DNA from: an uncultured Actinomyces sp.
Lineage (GTDB): Bacteria; Actinomycetota; Actinomycetes; Actinomycetales; Actinomycetaceae
NCBI GenBank assembly: GCA_900541895.1
Contig: UWSI01000004.1
Coordinates: forward strand, 18,675 to 82,674
Direction: 5' to 3'
DNA: 64,000 bases
In this document: positions 36,417-44,470 of the stretch, piece after piece
Position numbering within the stretch: position 1 is the stretch's first letter
Layout of the letters: every line of letters starts with the position of its first letter
Position numbers and translations under genes: made by a program
The notes under the pieces: generated by a model
Told to the model about the DNA's origin: nothing
Database searches by the model: none
What the model saw: the letters and a program-made list of their open reading frames with translations, nothing else

Positions 36417-37331
36417 TTATGCGACTTGGTTGGAGCTTGATGCGTCGTTGGGGGCGTAGCGACGAGCCCAGTAAATTCCCAAGGTCGAGGCCGCAAGGAT
36501 CATTCCGTAGGCAGAAATAGTCGATGCGGACATCAAAATCTGGGTTCCCATTGATTTTCCAGGGGTCACGACAGCACCGGAGAGGCTTGTTCCAACGGGA
36601 ATTAGAAGGAAAGCGGGGATGGTGTAGACCCAAGCGATGACCTGAGGGCCGATCATTGACCAGCGCGAAACCAGTGCGATCAATCCCAAGATGACGGCAA
36701 CTGCGATGCCCTCCGATGTATGCATGGGGGTCTGTGCAATAACGCCGTGCAGTCCGCTGGAAGCCATTGGAAGCGAATCGGCTGGAGCGCAGCGAACGAG
36801 AAGCACGACGGCAATAACTCCCAGTGGAAGTGAAGCCACTGCGACTGCGATTCGCTCACCCTGGTGGTGCTGAAAGGACATCAGCTGATTGGAATCCGGG
36901 CTGTTTTCGCGCGCTCGGTGAGTCAGAGCCAAAGCAACTCCGCCACCAAAAAGGATCGCAGCTACGCATAAGGGGTAGAGATTCCAGGTTTGTGCGGCAG
37001 AAATATCGTTGGTTGAAAGGTTTGAGGCTACAAGGAAGTGCACTCGAAGGTAACCAAAGGTCTGTAAGAAACCAATGACAAGTTCCCAAGCGGCAGCAAT
37101 GAACATACCAATGGAATTGCGCTCACAGTTGATAGAAATCATGGCCAGAAGAATGGCCGAAAAAGCCATGCCGATCATGCCCTCGACCGAGGCCAAGGGA
37201 ACACCAATCGCAGCTCGTGCCTGAAGATCCGCGAGCGACATTCCCATGAGGATCAGGGCAAGGGGCGCAAAGATGACAGCGAAGATCGCTGGACGCAAGA
37301 TAGCGCCGACCGGGAGGGACAATCTGGACAT
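36417..37331 (-). CDS. Uncharacterised polytopic membrane protein
   Basis: A 304-aa protein with about eight hydrophobic segments, including LRPAIFAVIFAPLALILMGMSL, GMIGMAFSAILLAMISI, LYPLCVAAILFGGGVALALTH, IAVAVILGLIALVS and ISAYGMILAASTLGIYWARRY. No known motif is recognised. It is first in an operon with the acidic membrane protein and the nucleophile-less hydrolase, and divergent from the Tad operon. In M. tuberculosis the crp-to-Tad interval also holds membrane-protein and hydrolase genes. Confidence 0.7.
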   Translation of the reverse strand: MSRLSLPVGAILRPAIFAVIFAPLALILMGMSLADLQARAAIGVPLASVEGMIGMAFSAILLAMISINCERNSIGMFIAAAWELVIGFLQTFGYLRVHFLVASNLSTNDISAAQTWNLYPLCVAAILFGGGVALALTHRARENSPDSNQLMSFQHHQGERIAVAVASLPLGVIAVVLLVRCAPADSLPMASSGLHGVIAQTPMHTSEGIAVAVILGLIALVSRWSMIGPQVIAWVYTIPAFLLIPVGTSLSGAVVTPGKSMGTQILMSASTISAYGMILAASTLGIYWARRYAPNDASSSNQVA

Positions 37332-37349
37332 ATATCAAGTATGCCGGTA

Positions 37350-37487
37350 CTAGCTGGGAATTGAGCGGTGTTCCCAATAGCCGATGCCTATTCCTCCTGC
37401 CAAAGCGACGGGAATCATCGCGTGGGCCAGAACTACGCAGGCCTCGGCAGGCATGAGAACTTCTGTGTTGTTATTGAGGATGGTCAT
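37350..37487 (-). CDS. Possible 45-aa membrane peptide
   Basis: A short open frame starting MTILNNNTEVLMPAEACVVL, with one hydrophobic segment (CVVLAHAMIPVALAGGIGIGYW) and a possible AAGGTG site before the ATG. It sits in the 279-bp gap between the divergent membrane-protein and Tad operons, where it would overlap the Tad promoter region on the opposite strand. Nothing else supports it, and it could be chance. Confidence 0.3.
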   Translation of the reverse strand: MTILNNNTEVLMPAEACVVLAHAMIPVALAGGIGIGYWEHRSIPS

Positions 37488-37610
37488 CGTTGACACCTTG
37501 GCTTGGTGCGGAAACAGCAGCGTTATCCACAGGGGCGGGATTAGCTCTAGTTTTCCACAGATTTCGCGGACGCGGTGGTATTCCGTGGAAAGAAAATTCA
37601 CGCTCGTACC

Positions 37611-38609
37611 ATGAAGAGCGAAGGCTACGTTGCATTTTGGGGACTTTCGCAAGGTGCTGAGCAATCATTGCGTGCGGTCTGTGCTTTGTTGGGGATTAAT
37701 AGTCGCCAGTGTCATCCAGAAGAGTGTGAGCGTACGGAATTCCGCGTTGAGGAAGTGATCTGCGCTGTCCTTGGTAGGAGCGAAGATCGAGCCCGGTGGG
37801 AACACCGTGGAATCCACGTGTTGGTTATCGGAGATGCGCTGCGTCTTCCGGGTTGTGAGAAGGCGATTGGGCAGCTCATCCTTGCAGACCATGCGCGCTG
37901 GCAGGCTACGGTATCGCCGCATTCTTCCCACCTTTGCGTGGGAATCGCAGGTTGGAGCGGGGGAGTAGGGGTCTCTGCCCTTACCTGGGATCTGTGTGCG
38001 GACACGGGAAGCGTTTTAGTGAATTGCTCGGGACCGGGACCTGCACGAGGTCGTGGCGGACACATCCTTGTTCCCGAGGACGGGCAGGTGGCATGGTCGC
38101 GCTTGAGCAAAGGCGAGCGTTATTTCCTTCCCTCGATCGCGAATAGTCTTCCCTGTGCTCAGGGGGTATCTTTTGTCGGCGGGGATTCACGCGGTTATGC
38201 CGATTCAGATGACTCACGGCTCCCGGGGCTTCTTGCTGCTCTGCGTGAAACTCGCACTGTGGTGTGCGATCTGGGCAGATGGGGAGCTCAATGCGAACAA
38301 ACTGCAAGGAATTTCGATGCGCTCATTCTTATAGGTTTGGGAGATGCTGTTGGGGCCGCGCGTCTGTGTGCTCTCAGTGCGTCATTTCCATTCCCGTGTC
38401 GAAGTTTTCTCTTAATCGCGCCACCTCCACGTGGTGGATTCTTTTCACGAACTCCACTTAGCGGGCACATCTCTTCGACTCAAATCTCTCAAATTACCCA
38501 CACCGAAGGAATGGGGGTGCATCCAGCGGGGATAAGGCCTCGGCAGGGGCGGAAAGGAAGGCGTGCCCGCTCACGACTGTGGGAACAGGTTGTGGAGTGC
38601 ACGCAATGA
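37611..38609 (+). CDS. CpaE/Ssd-like protein of the Tad locus
   Basis: A 332-aa ParA/CpaE-related protein, first gene of the Tad operon and equivalent in place to Rv3660c (Ssd). The P-loop region reads GWSGGVGVSALTWDL (about 113-127): both lysines of the deviant Walker A (KGGxGKT) are missing, so ATP binding is doubtful. Later ALRETRTVVCDLGRW resembles the Walker B strand. The C-terminus is basic (RPRQGRKGRRARSRL). CpaE proteins place the Tad machine in the cell, and Ssd has been linked to septum regulation in mycobacteria. The start at 37611 was preferred to 37575. It overlaps tadA by 4 bp. Confidence 0.82.
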   Translation: MKSEGYVAFWGLSQGAEQSLRAVCALLGINSRQCHPEECERTEFRVEEVICAVLGRSEDRARWEHRGIHVLVIGDALRLPGCEKAIGQLILADHARWQATVSPHSSHLCVGIAGWSGGVGVSALTWDLCADTGSVLVNCSGPGPARGRGGHILVPEDGQVAWSRLSKGERYFLPSIANSLPCAQGVSFVGGDSRGYADSDDSRLPGLLAALRETRTVVCDLGRWGAQCEQTARNFDALILIGLGDAVGAARLCALSASFPFPCRSFLLIAPPPRGGFFSRTPLSGHISSTQISQITHTEGMGVHPAGIRPRQGRKGRRARSRLWEQVVECTQ

Positions 38610-39745
38610 GCTTGATCGACGATTGCCTTGTAGTAGCGCATTCGGGAAACAAGGGCGACCAGGCTGCGATACCTGTCAAACCTATCGGGATGGGAATTGA
38701 AGAGCTTGGTACGCATTTGGAAGAACTTGAAGCTCGTTTTAATGGCTTGGGAAAGATATTGGCTCCCTTGATTCACCTTCCCGGAATTACGGATATCTTG
38801 GTGAATTCCACGCAGGTGTGGGCCGATTGCGGGCAGGGGGTTCAACCGGCTGGATGCTCTTTTGACAGTGAAGAAGAAGTGCGTGAATTAGCTGTCACGA
38901 TGGCAGGAATTTGCGGAAAGCGTTTAGATGATGCGGCTCCGATTGTTGATGGAGTCTTGCCCATGGGGATTCGTCTTCACGCGGTTATCCCACCACTTTC
39001 TGGTGGGGGAACTCTGATTTCTCTGAGGATTCCTGCCAGAAATGGTCTCAGCATTGGGCAGATGCGTGAGATGGGGAGCATTGATAGCACCTCATTTCAG
39101 GTGTTGATGCGCGCGCTTGATATGCGATGCAACATCCTTATTTCTGGTGCTACGGGAAGTGGAAAAACCACTCTGCTTGCAGCACTTTTGGGCGCGTTGC
39201 CCGACTCTCAGAGGCTGATCTGTATCGAAGAAATGAGCGAATTAAATCCTCGGCATCCCCATGTTGTTCACCTTCAAGCCAGACAGGCTAATGCTCAGGG
39301 ACGTGGGGAAGTGACTCTTTCGGAACTGGTCCGAGCTGCCATGCGTATGAGGCCGGACCGCATCGTTTTAGGGGAATGTAGAGGTATCGAAGTTCGTGAC
39401 ATTATGACTGCCTTGAATACCGGGCACCGCGGAAGTTTTGCCACGATTCATGCGAATACTCCCGCAGAAGTTCCCGCCCGACTTGCCGCATTGGGAGCTC
39501 TCGCGGGAATGGATGCTCGGGCAACGGATCTGCAGGCAAAGGCAGCGTTTCAGGTGGTTGTCCACATGGAGCGTGTTGCTCACGGTCCAAAGCGCGGCGC
39601 CCGCCAGCTGACACAGATCGGGATTTTTGGGATGGAAAATGGGGCACTTGCGTGCAGCTGTGCCTATCGATGTGATTGCCGAGGCCGCGGCACCCCCGGA
39701 CCAGCGTGGGAAGGACTGCGCGCAATGCTTACTGAGGACCCCTGA
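38606..39745 (+). CDS. tadA: TadA/CpaF-type pilus assembly ATPase
   Basis: A 379-aa secretion ATPase of the VirB11/CpaF type. The N-terminal domain includes LIHLPGITDILVNSTQVWADCG. Walker A is GATGSGKTT (about 181-189), the Asp box is ICIEEMSELN, Walker B is RPDRIVLGECRGIEVRDIM and the His box is GHRGSFATIHANTP. It powers Flp pilin assembly from the cytoplasmic face. The C-terminus after QIGIFGMENG is Cys-rich (ACSCAYRCDCRGRG), which is unusual. ATGA overlap upstream and one-base overlap with the next gene show tight coupling. Confidence 0.93.
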   Translation: MSLIDDCLVVAHSGNKGDQAAIPVKPIGMGIEELGTHLEELEARFNGLGKILAPLIHLPGITDILVNSTQVWADCGQGVQPAGCSFDSEEEVRELAVTMAGICGKRLDDAAPIVDGVLPMGIRLHAVIPPLSGGGTLISLRIPARNGLSIGQMREMGSIDSTSFQVLMRALDMRCNILISGATGSGKTTLLAALLGALPDSQRLICIEEMSELNPRHPHVVHLQARQANAQGRGEVTLSELVRAAMRMRPDRIVLGECRGIEVRDIMTALNTGHRGSFATIHANTPAEVPARLAALGALAGMDARATDLQAKAAFQVVVHMERVAHGPKRGARQLTQIGIFGMENGALACSCAYRCDCRGRGTPGPAWEGLRAMLTEDP

Positions 39746-40782
39746 TGCGCAGCAGGACATTTCGGCGTGTTCTGATGTGGGATCCGCATCCATTGACGGG
39801 TGGGCAGCAGCGATTCTGGTCGAATCTGCAACGGGTGCACACTCGGCCTTGGCGGGGGAGTACTTCACATCCCACCCTTACCGAAGCGGCTCAATCTCTG
39901 AGAAAAGTCAGTGCTTTGGTTCGTGCTGGCTTGTCCGCGAGTGATGCATGGCTACAGGTGGGTGAAGGAGAAGAAGGAGTTCCCTATGGGGTTGCTTCCA
40001 CTGTTCTCAAACAGGCTGGAGAGCATGCTCGTATGGTTACTGCAGCCTGCGCAGTTTCCCACGAATTAGGTGCTCCTTTGTCGGCGGTTTTGGATGCTTT
40101 GGCACAAAACTTTGATGATATTGAGCGCATTCAAAAGGCACGACGAGTCGCTGGTGCTGGCCCCGCCCTATCCGCGAAGATCCTCAACTTACTGCCACTG
40201 CTGGCACTGCTCGCGGTATTCATCATGGGGATTAACCCATTTCCTGTGCTTGTTGATGGGGGAGTGGGTTCGATGTGTGCAGTAATCGGACTGTCATTTT
40301 TGGGAGCGGGGCGATGGGTCTCGCTTCGTCTGATACGCCGATCGTCACGTCAGTGGGAGGAGAGCGCTCAGGAAGATCTCGCAATTATCTGTGAGCTGGT
40401 AATCGCTGCATTGGATTCTGGAGTCTCCATTCCTCGAGCTTTGGAGTGCATTGGACGTTCAGCGGAAATCGAAGAGCTGGTGAGAGCCGCCAGTTGTTTG
40501 ACTCTTGGCGTGCGGTGGGATCGCGCTTGGGAGGGATGCGGTGAGGGGATAACAAGCATTGCCGAGGTTCTACGAGAAGCATGGGTGCGTGGAGCATCAG
40601 TTGATCATCAGCTGCATGCTTTAGCGGAAGCGAGCAGGGATCAAAGACTTACTGATGCGCGTGCCAGAGCAGAGGAATTGGGAGTGAAATTGGTTGTGCC
40701 CTTGGGGCTACTGATGTTGCCAGCTTTTATCTTCCTAGGGGTTGCGCCGGTACTTCTGACGATGGCACGAAATAGCTTCTGA
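39745..40782 (+). CDS. Fused TadB-TadC type II secretion F protein
   Basis: A 345-aa membrane protein carrying two T2SSF-like halves. The first (about 50-130) has LSASDAWLQVG...LGAPLSAVLDALAQNF, then two hydrophobic segments (LLPLLALLAVFIMGI; VGSMCAVIGLSFLGAG). The second (about 205-320) has EDLAIICELVIAALDSGVSIPRALECIG and WVRGASVDHQLHALAEASRDQRLTDARARAEELGVKLVVPLGLLMLPAFIFLGVAPVLL. Most Tad loci, including Rv3658c-Rv3657c, use two separate proteins here. It forms the inner-membrane platform for the pilus. No frameshift is evident, so the fusion looks genuine. Confidence 0.83.
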   Translation: MRSRTFRRVLMWDPHPLTGGQQRFWSNLQRVHTRPWRGSTSHPTLTEAAQSLRKVSALVRAGLSASDAWLQVGEGEEGVPYGVASTVLKQAGEHARMVTAACAVSHELGAPLSAVLDALAQNFDDIERIQKARRVAGAGPALSAKILNLLPLLALLAVFIMGINPFPVLVDGGVGSMCAVIGLSFLGAGRWVSLRLIRRSSRQWEESAQEDLAIICELVIAALDSGVSIPRALECIGRSAEIEELVRAASCLTLGVRWDRAWEGCGEGITSIAEVLREAWVRGASVDHQLHALAEASRDQRLTDARARAEELGVKLVVPLGLLMLPAFIFLGVAPVLLTMARNSF

Positions 40783-40912
40783 GAAGTCCCGCGAATGTTA
40801 TCCACAGTTTCTGTGTGCCGACGATTCATCCACAATTTTCACGGCTGCAGAGACTGAGGAAAGATTCTCGGCGCACTCTCAAGACATGGGAACGAAGAGA
40901 AAGGAAAGGCCC

Positions 40913-41119
40913 ATGTTGACGGAAGAAATACTTCACGACGATCGTGATCCCAAGAGTGAAATGATGACAGATCCAGAAGAAGGATCGACAACGGTCGAAT
41001 ATGCGATTGGGGCATTGGCAACGGCGGGATTCGCCGGTTTGCTCTTAGTGGTTTTAAAGTCCGGTGTCGTGCAATCTGCCCTTGAACATCTCATTAGCTC
41101 TGCATTGAGTATTTCATGA
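40913..41119 (+). CDS. Flp-type pilin (DUF4244)
   Basis: A 68-aa pilin precursor. A charged leader ending DPEEGSTTVEYAIGALATAGFAGLLLVVLKSGVV has the Flp hallmark: a Gly before the mature start, then Glu at +5 or so and Tyr (TTVEYA) in the hydrophobic helix. DUF4244 is the actinobacterial Flp family (Rv3656c). The start at 40913 follows AAAGGAAAGG; 40886 is an alternative. A prepilin peptidase should cut near Gly-Ser; none is encoded in the window. A 103-bp gap separates it from the TadBC gene, and it overlaps tadE by 4 bp. Confidence 0.88.
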   Translation: MLTEEILHDDRDPKSEMMTDPEEGSTTVEYAIGALATAGFAGLLLVVLKSGVVQSALEHLISSALSIS

Positions 41120-41505
41120 GACTGAGATACGACCGCTCCATGCCGTCATCCGAAAAGCACTCGGATGACGGCATGGTCAGCGTTGAAATTGCTCTGGGGA
41201 CCTTCTCGATAGTCATCATGATTGCACTTGTCCTTTCAGTCTTTGCTGCTGCCATGACCACCCAGAATTTGTGTACTGCGCTTTCGGCGGGCGTCCGTGA
41301 AAGCGCTCGCGGAGGAAACGGGCAGGAAACTGCGCGTGTGATGTCCACTCGGATATCAGGGGCCCACTTTGAGTTCTCCGCAGACGAGAAGTGGATTTAC
41401 GGCAAAGCACAAGCTCCCTATAGAGGCCCTGCGGGAATGATCGGCTTGAACTCGCAGTGCAGATATCAGATGTTGCGCGAAAGTACTGTGGTAGGTGGCG
41501 ATTGA
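41116..41505 (+). CDS. TadE-like pseudopilin
   Basis: A 129-aa protein. After a charged leader (MRLRYDRSMPSSEKHSDDG) comes MVSVEIALGTFSIVIMIALVLSVFAAAM, the TadE pattern with Glu after a short polar start and one helix. The rest is periplasmic with a Cys pair (NLC...SQC). It starts inside the pilin stop (ATGA). A perfect 16-bp hairpin occupies codons 8-20, so the real start could be the ATG at 41173, directly after the hairpin, giving MVSVEIALG. Minor pseudopilins of this type help initiate or anchor Flp fibres. Confidence 0.85.
   Translation: MRLRYDRSMPSSEKHSDDGMVSVEIALGTFSIVIMIALVLSVFAAAMTTQNLCTALSAGVRESARGGNGQETARVMSTRISGAHFEFSADEKWIYGKAQAPYRGPAGMIGLNSQCRYQMLRESTVVGGD
41138..41176 (+). 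other. Perfect 16-bp hairpin in the start of tadE
   Basis: CCATGCCGTCATCCGA, loop AAAGCAC, TCGGATGACGGCATGG. It lies 19 bp after the pilin stop. The stem buries two ATG codons (41140 and 41173). It may stop or slow transcription or translation after the pilin gene so that pilin outnumbers tadE. Confidence 0.85.
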
Positions 41506-41507
41506 GG

Positions 41508-42002
41508 ATGGGTAAAAAGAGGGGTTCGGATGAAGGCTCCGGGACAATCATGGTGGTTGGAGTTCTGGCTGTCCTTTCCGTTCTTGCCTGCAGTGCACTG
41601 GTATACATTGCTCTTCTTGTGGCGGGGAATAGAGCCCAGAATATTGCGGATCTCAGTGCTCTGGCGGGAGCAGATGTTTCCGCAACAGCTCAGTGGGAAT
41701 CGGTTGAGGAAAAAGCCTGTCGTGCAGCAAATGAGGTTGCTCAAGAAAACGGAGCAATGCTGAGCTCATGTCACTGCGAAAGTGTCGACACGATCGTCAC
41801 GGTGCGTGTGAGCAGTGGGTGGGGATGGAGTGTCTTCCGCTCGGCTCGAGCGGGAGTTGATAATGAAAGTGCTTTAGATGCACTTGAGGGGCCTGCCCCC
41901 CGGCTGGCCCCTCAAGCATCCCATCAACACAGTGCGAGTTTCCCGAAAAGTCTTTCGGTGTGGCATCCCCACTTAAGTGGGGTCCAACTCTCGATGACTT
42001 AA
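41508..42002 (+). CDS. TadE-like protein, Rv3654c family
   Basis: A 164-aa protein, two bp after the tadE stop. It has GSGTIMVVGVLAVLSVLACSALVYIALLVAGNRAQNIADLSALAGAD, the helicase/secretion-neighbouring Rv3654c pattern (membrane helix then RAQNAADLAALAGA-type motif), a Cys pair (CHCES) and the closing VFRSARAG typical of the family end. The last 40 or so residues are Pro/Ser/His-rich, outside the usual length, and are encoded by DNA containing two strong dyads, so the conserved gene may effectively end near 41850. It is the last gene of the Tad operon. Confidence 0.78.
   Translation: MGKKRGSDEGSGTIMVVGVLAVLSVLACSALVYIALLVAGNRAQNIADLSALAGADVSATAQWESVEEKACRAANEVAQENGAMLSSCHCESVDTIVTVRVSSGWGWSVFRSARAGVDNESALDALEGPAPRLAPQASHQHSASFPKSLSVWHPHLSGVQLSMT
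41883..41982. terminator. Two dyads at the end of the Tad operon
   Basis: A stem-loop CTTGAGGGGCC / GGCCCCTCAAG with a 12-nt loop (41883-41916) and a perfect 16-bp palindrome CCCCACTTAAGTGGGG (41967-41982). Both fall inside the unsupported C-terminal tail of the last Tad gene and face the convergent helicase gene. Transcription termination is the likely role. Confidence 0.6.
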
Positions 42003-42028
42003 ATATAGGAAGTGATACTGTATGGATA

Positions 42029-44470
42029 CTATTTTGTATCTGAAAGTTTTCTGGGAATTTCTTCGAAAGGCGAATGCTCGACAAGGAAGCCCAAAAGGCG
42101 CTCTGCACCGGACTTGGAGAGCGGCTCATTCCCGTTTCCGCACTTCGGAGACTGGACACACCGGGGGCATCCATCGTGGCATTGGCACTCAGAAACAGCC
42201 TGATAGGTGCGCTCCATCCAAACACGTGCGTGGGCGAAACCGTAATGCGAATAGCCCGCTCCACCCGGATAAGCATCGTGAACAAAAACAGTTGGTAAAT
42301 CGGTATCCGTATGGAGATTTGTCGAAAGCCCACCTAAATCCCAACGGTCGCAATTTGCCAGTAGGGGAAGAAGTGCGATCGAAGCATGCTCTGCTGCGTG
42401 GAGCGCTCCTAAGACATCACCTTTATCGATCCCGATCGCTGCCATTGTCGCTGGAGTCAAGGTGTACCAACAGGCTTGAGTGCGTAAAGTGCGCTCCGGC
42501 ATATCTAGTTGAGTATTTGAGATGTATTCCAGCCCTGGAAGTCGAAGGAGGTCGAAATCGGTGACCTGACGGGTGACATCAACGGTCCCTCGATACCAGT
42601 GAACAAGAGAATCTGGGCTGACCCATTCTTCATCAATACTGATAACCCGCAATGAAGTCGCATCTTGGGCCCTGGTCCTGAGCGGTGTGCGGACTTCTTC
42701 GACGTAGGCGATACGTGTGGGTCCTTCTTCGAGAGAGAGGACGTGGAAGGTTCGTCCCTGGTGCACGTAGATCGCATCCGGAAACACCTGCGAATCCGCG
42801 GAATCTTGGGGGACAGAACCGATGATGCTTCCGCTTCGGGTATCGACAATTTGAACATCGCCACCGCTGCCGCGGATCTGGATTTTCTCCCATGGGCCAT
42901 CAGAAGAGCTGACATTCCAACGCCAGCCCCCACTTCGGTTAACCAGTAGCCCTTCCTGACCAAGCTCAGCTAAAAGAGCGGGAGCTCCACTTCCGAAAAC
43001 CGCGATTGCCTCATCGTTGGGAAGAGGGAGTTCGGCAGCCGCAGCACACAGGTGATCGCGCAAGACCCAGGGGTTTTGAGGATCTAATACCGCTGCCTCG
43101 ACAGGGGAAAAAATCTCATCGCTGTGATGAACAAGGAAAGAATCAAGGGGGTTGTCGCCAGCAATAAGAACAGAAATACCATCTGCTCCAGCACGTCCGG
43201 AGCGCCCAACCTGCTGCCAAAATGATGCGCGAGTCCCAGGCCATCCAGCCGTGATGGTGACATCAAGCCCAGAGATGTCGATACCCATTTCTAAGGCGGA
43301 GGTCGTTGCAAGTGCTCGCAATTGACCCGAACGCAGTGCAGATTCTAAGGCGCGTCGTTCTTCGGGAAGGAAACCACCCCTATACGCAGCGACGGCCGAT
43401 GCTAGTTCTGGAGCATCGCGAAGTTTGTCGCGGGTCTGGGCGGCGACGGCCTCGGCACCACCGCGTGAACGAACAAAGGTCAGCAGGCGAGCATCGGCGC
43501 GAATAAGCTCTGCGCACAAAAGCGAAGCCTCTGTTTGGGCGGAAAGACGCTGAGTTGGAGCTTCAAGAACCGTTTCTTCGCCGGCCTCGGCGGCACGGAG
43601 AGCAGAAAGGAAGGCATCAATTGATACATCTTCTTCGCGGGGAACCTCGCGGCCCTCCCACATAAAGATGTGGTGAGTTCCGCGTCCGGAAGTATCGTCT
43701 GTGATCGCGTCGATGTTTTTGCGCCCAATCATTGTCTGAGCAACGGATTGTGGATCGGCCAGAGTCGCGGACATCATAATGACCTGGACGTCTGCACCAA
43801 GGTGGCGCGCAATTCTTAAAAGTCGGCGTAAAACCAGAGCAATATGGCTACCGCTGACGCCTCGCCACTGGTGCATTTCGTCAACAATCACGTAGCGTAG
43901 CGATGCGAAAAAGCGAGTCCAGCGCTCATGACGGGGGAGCATGACGTAGTGCAGGTAGTCCGGGTTCGTTAGGACGATATCGGCGTTTGCGCGAGCCCAT
44001 TCCTTGGCTTCGCGAGGAGTATCCCCATCGGCAAGTGCAAGGGCGACGTCATGTTCGAGGCCATCAACAAGATGGTTCAGCGAATGAAGCTGGTCTGCTG
44101 CAAGCGCTTTGGTTGGTGAGAGGTAAAGGCAGCTTGGACGCCGGTGAATATCGGAGATTCTGTTGGAGTCATCGGCCTGAACCAGGTCTGAAAGAATCGG
44201 CGTCCATGCGACCAGAGACTTGCCTGATCCCGTACCGGTAGCAACGACAACATCGCGTCCGGAATGGATTGACTCAAGGGCTTGCACTTGGTGAAGCCAC
44301 GGTTCATCAACACCGCTTTGGTGCCACGCTGACACGACAGGGGTAGGAATCCACTCGGGCCACGGTGAAGTTTGTGCATCTTGGGCAGAAAGGCAGCGAT
44401 AATCGACAAACTGACCCTGCGTGCCTCGGGAGCGGATGATCTCGAGCAGGTCCTCAGAGCGTGAATCCAT
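42029..44470 (-). CDS. DEAD/DEAH helicase with C-terminal Cys cluster (MrfA/Rv3649-like)
   Basis: An 813-aa superfamily 2 helicase. It has Q-motif-like HQVQALESIHSG, Walker A ATGTGSGKS (about 97), DEMH box in YVIVDEMHQWRG, SAT motif MMSATLADP, and in domain 2 TTSALEMGIDISGLDVTI and GRSGRAG. The C-terminus contains the DUF1998 zinc site CQCHDGCPRCVQSPKCGNGN. This is the architecture of B. subtilis MrfA (mitomycin repair) and of Rv3649, which also lies beside the Tad locus. A DNA repair role is inferred. Its start overlaps the stop of the YbjN gene upstream (ATGA), so it is the last gene of a three-gene operon. Confidence 0.92.
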   Translation of the reverse strand: MDSRSEDLLEIIRSRGTQGQFVDYRCLSAQDAQTSPWPEWIPTPVVSAWHQSGVDEPWLHQVQALESIHSGRDVVVATGTGSGKSLVAWTPILSDLVQADDSNRISDIHRRPSCLYLSPTKALAADQLHSLNHLVDGLEHDVALALADGDTPREAKEWARANADIVLTNPDYLHYVMLPRHERWTRFFASLRYVIVDEMHQWRGVSGSHIALVLRRLLRIARHLGADVQVIMMSATLADPQSVAQTMIGRKNIDAITDDTSGRGTHHIFMWEGREVPREEDVSIDAFLSALRAAEAGEETVLEAPTQRLSAQTEASLLCAELIRADARLLTFVRSRGGAEAVAAQTRDKLRDAPELASAVAAYRGGFLPEERRALESALRSGQLRALATTSALEMGIDISGLDVTITAGWPGTRASFWQQVGRSGRAGADGISVLIAGDNPLDSFLVHHSDEIFSPVEAAVLDPQNPWVLRDHLCAAAAELPLPNDEAIAVFGSGAPALLAELGQEGLLVNRSGGWRWNVSSSDGPWEKIQIRGSGGDVQIVDTRSGSIIGSVPQDSADSQVFPDAIYVHQGRTFHVLSLEEGPTRIAYVEEVRTPLRTRAQDATSLRVISIDEEWVSPDSLVHWYRGTVDVTRQVTDFDLLRLPGLEYISNTQLDMPERTLRTQACWYTLTPATMAAIGIDKGDVLGALHAAEHASIALLPLLANCDRWDLGGLSTNLHTDTDLPTVFVHDAYPGGAGYSHYGFAHARVWMERTYQAVSECQCHDGCPRCVQSPKCGNGNEPLSKSGAERLLGFLVEHSPFEEIPRKLSDTK

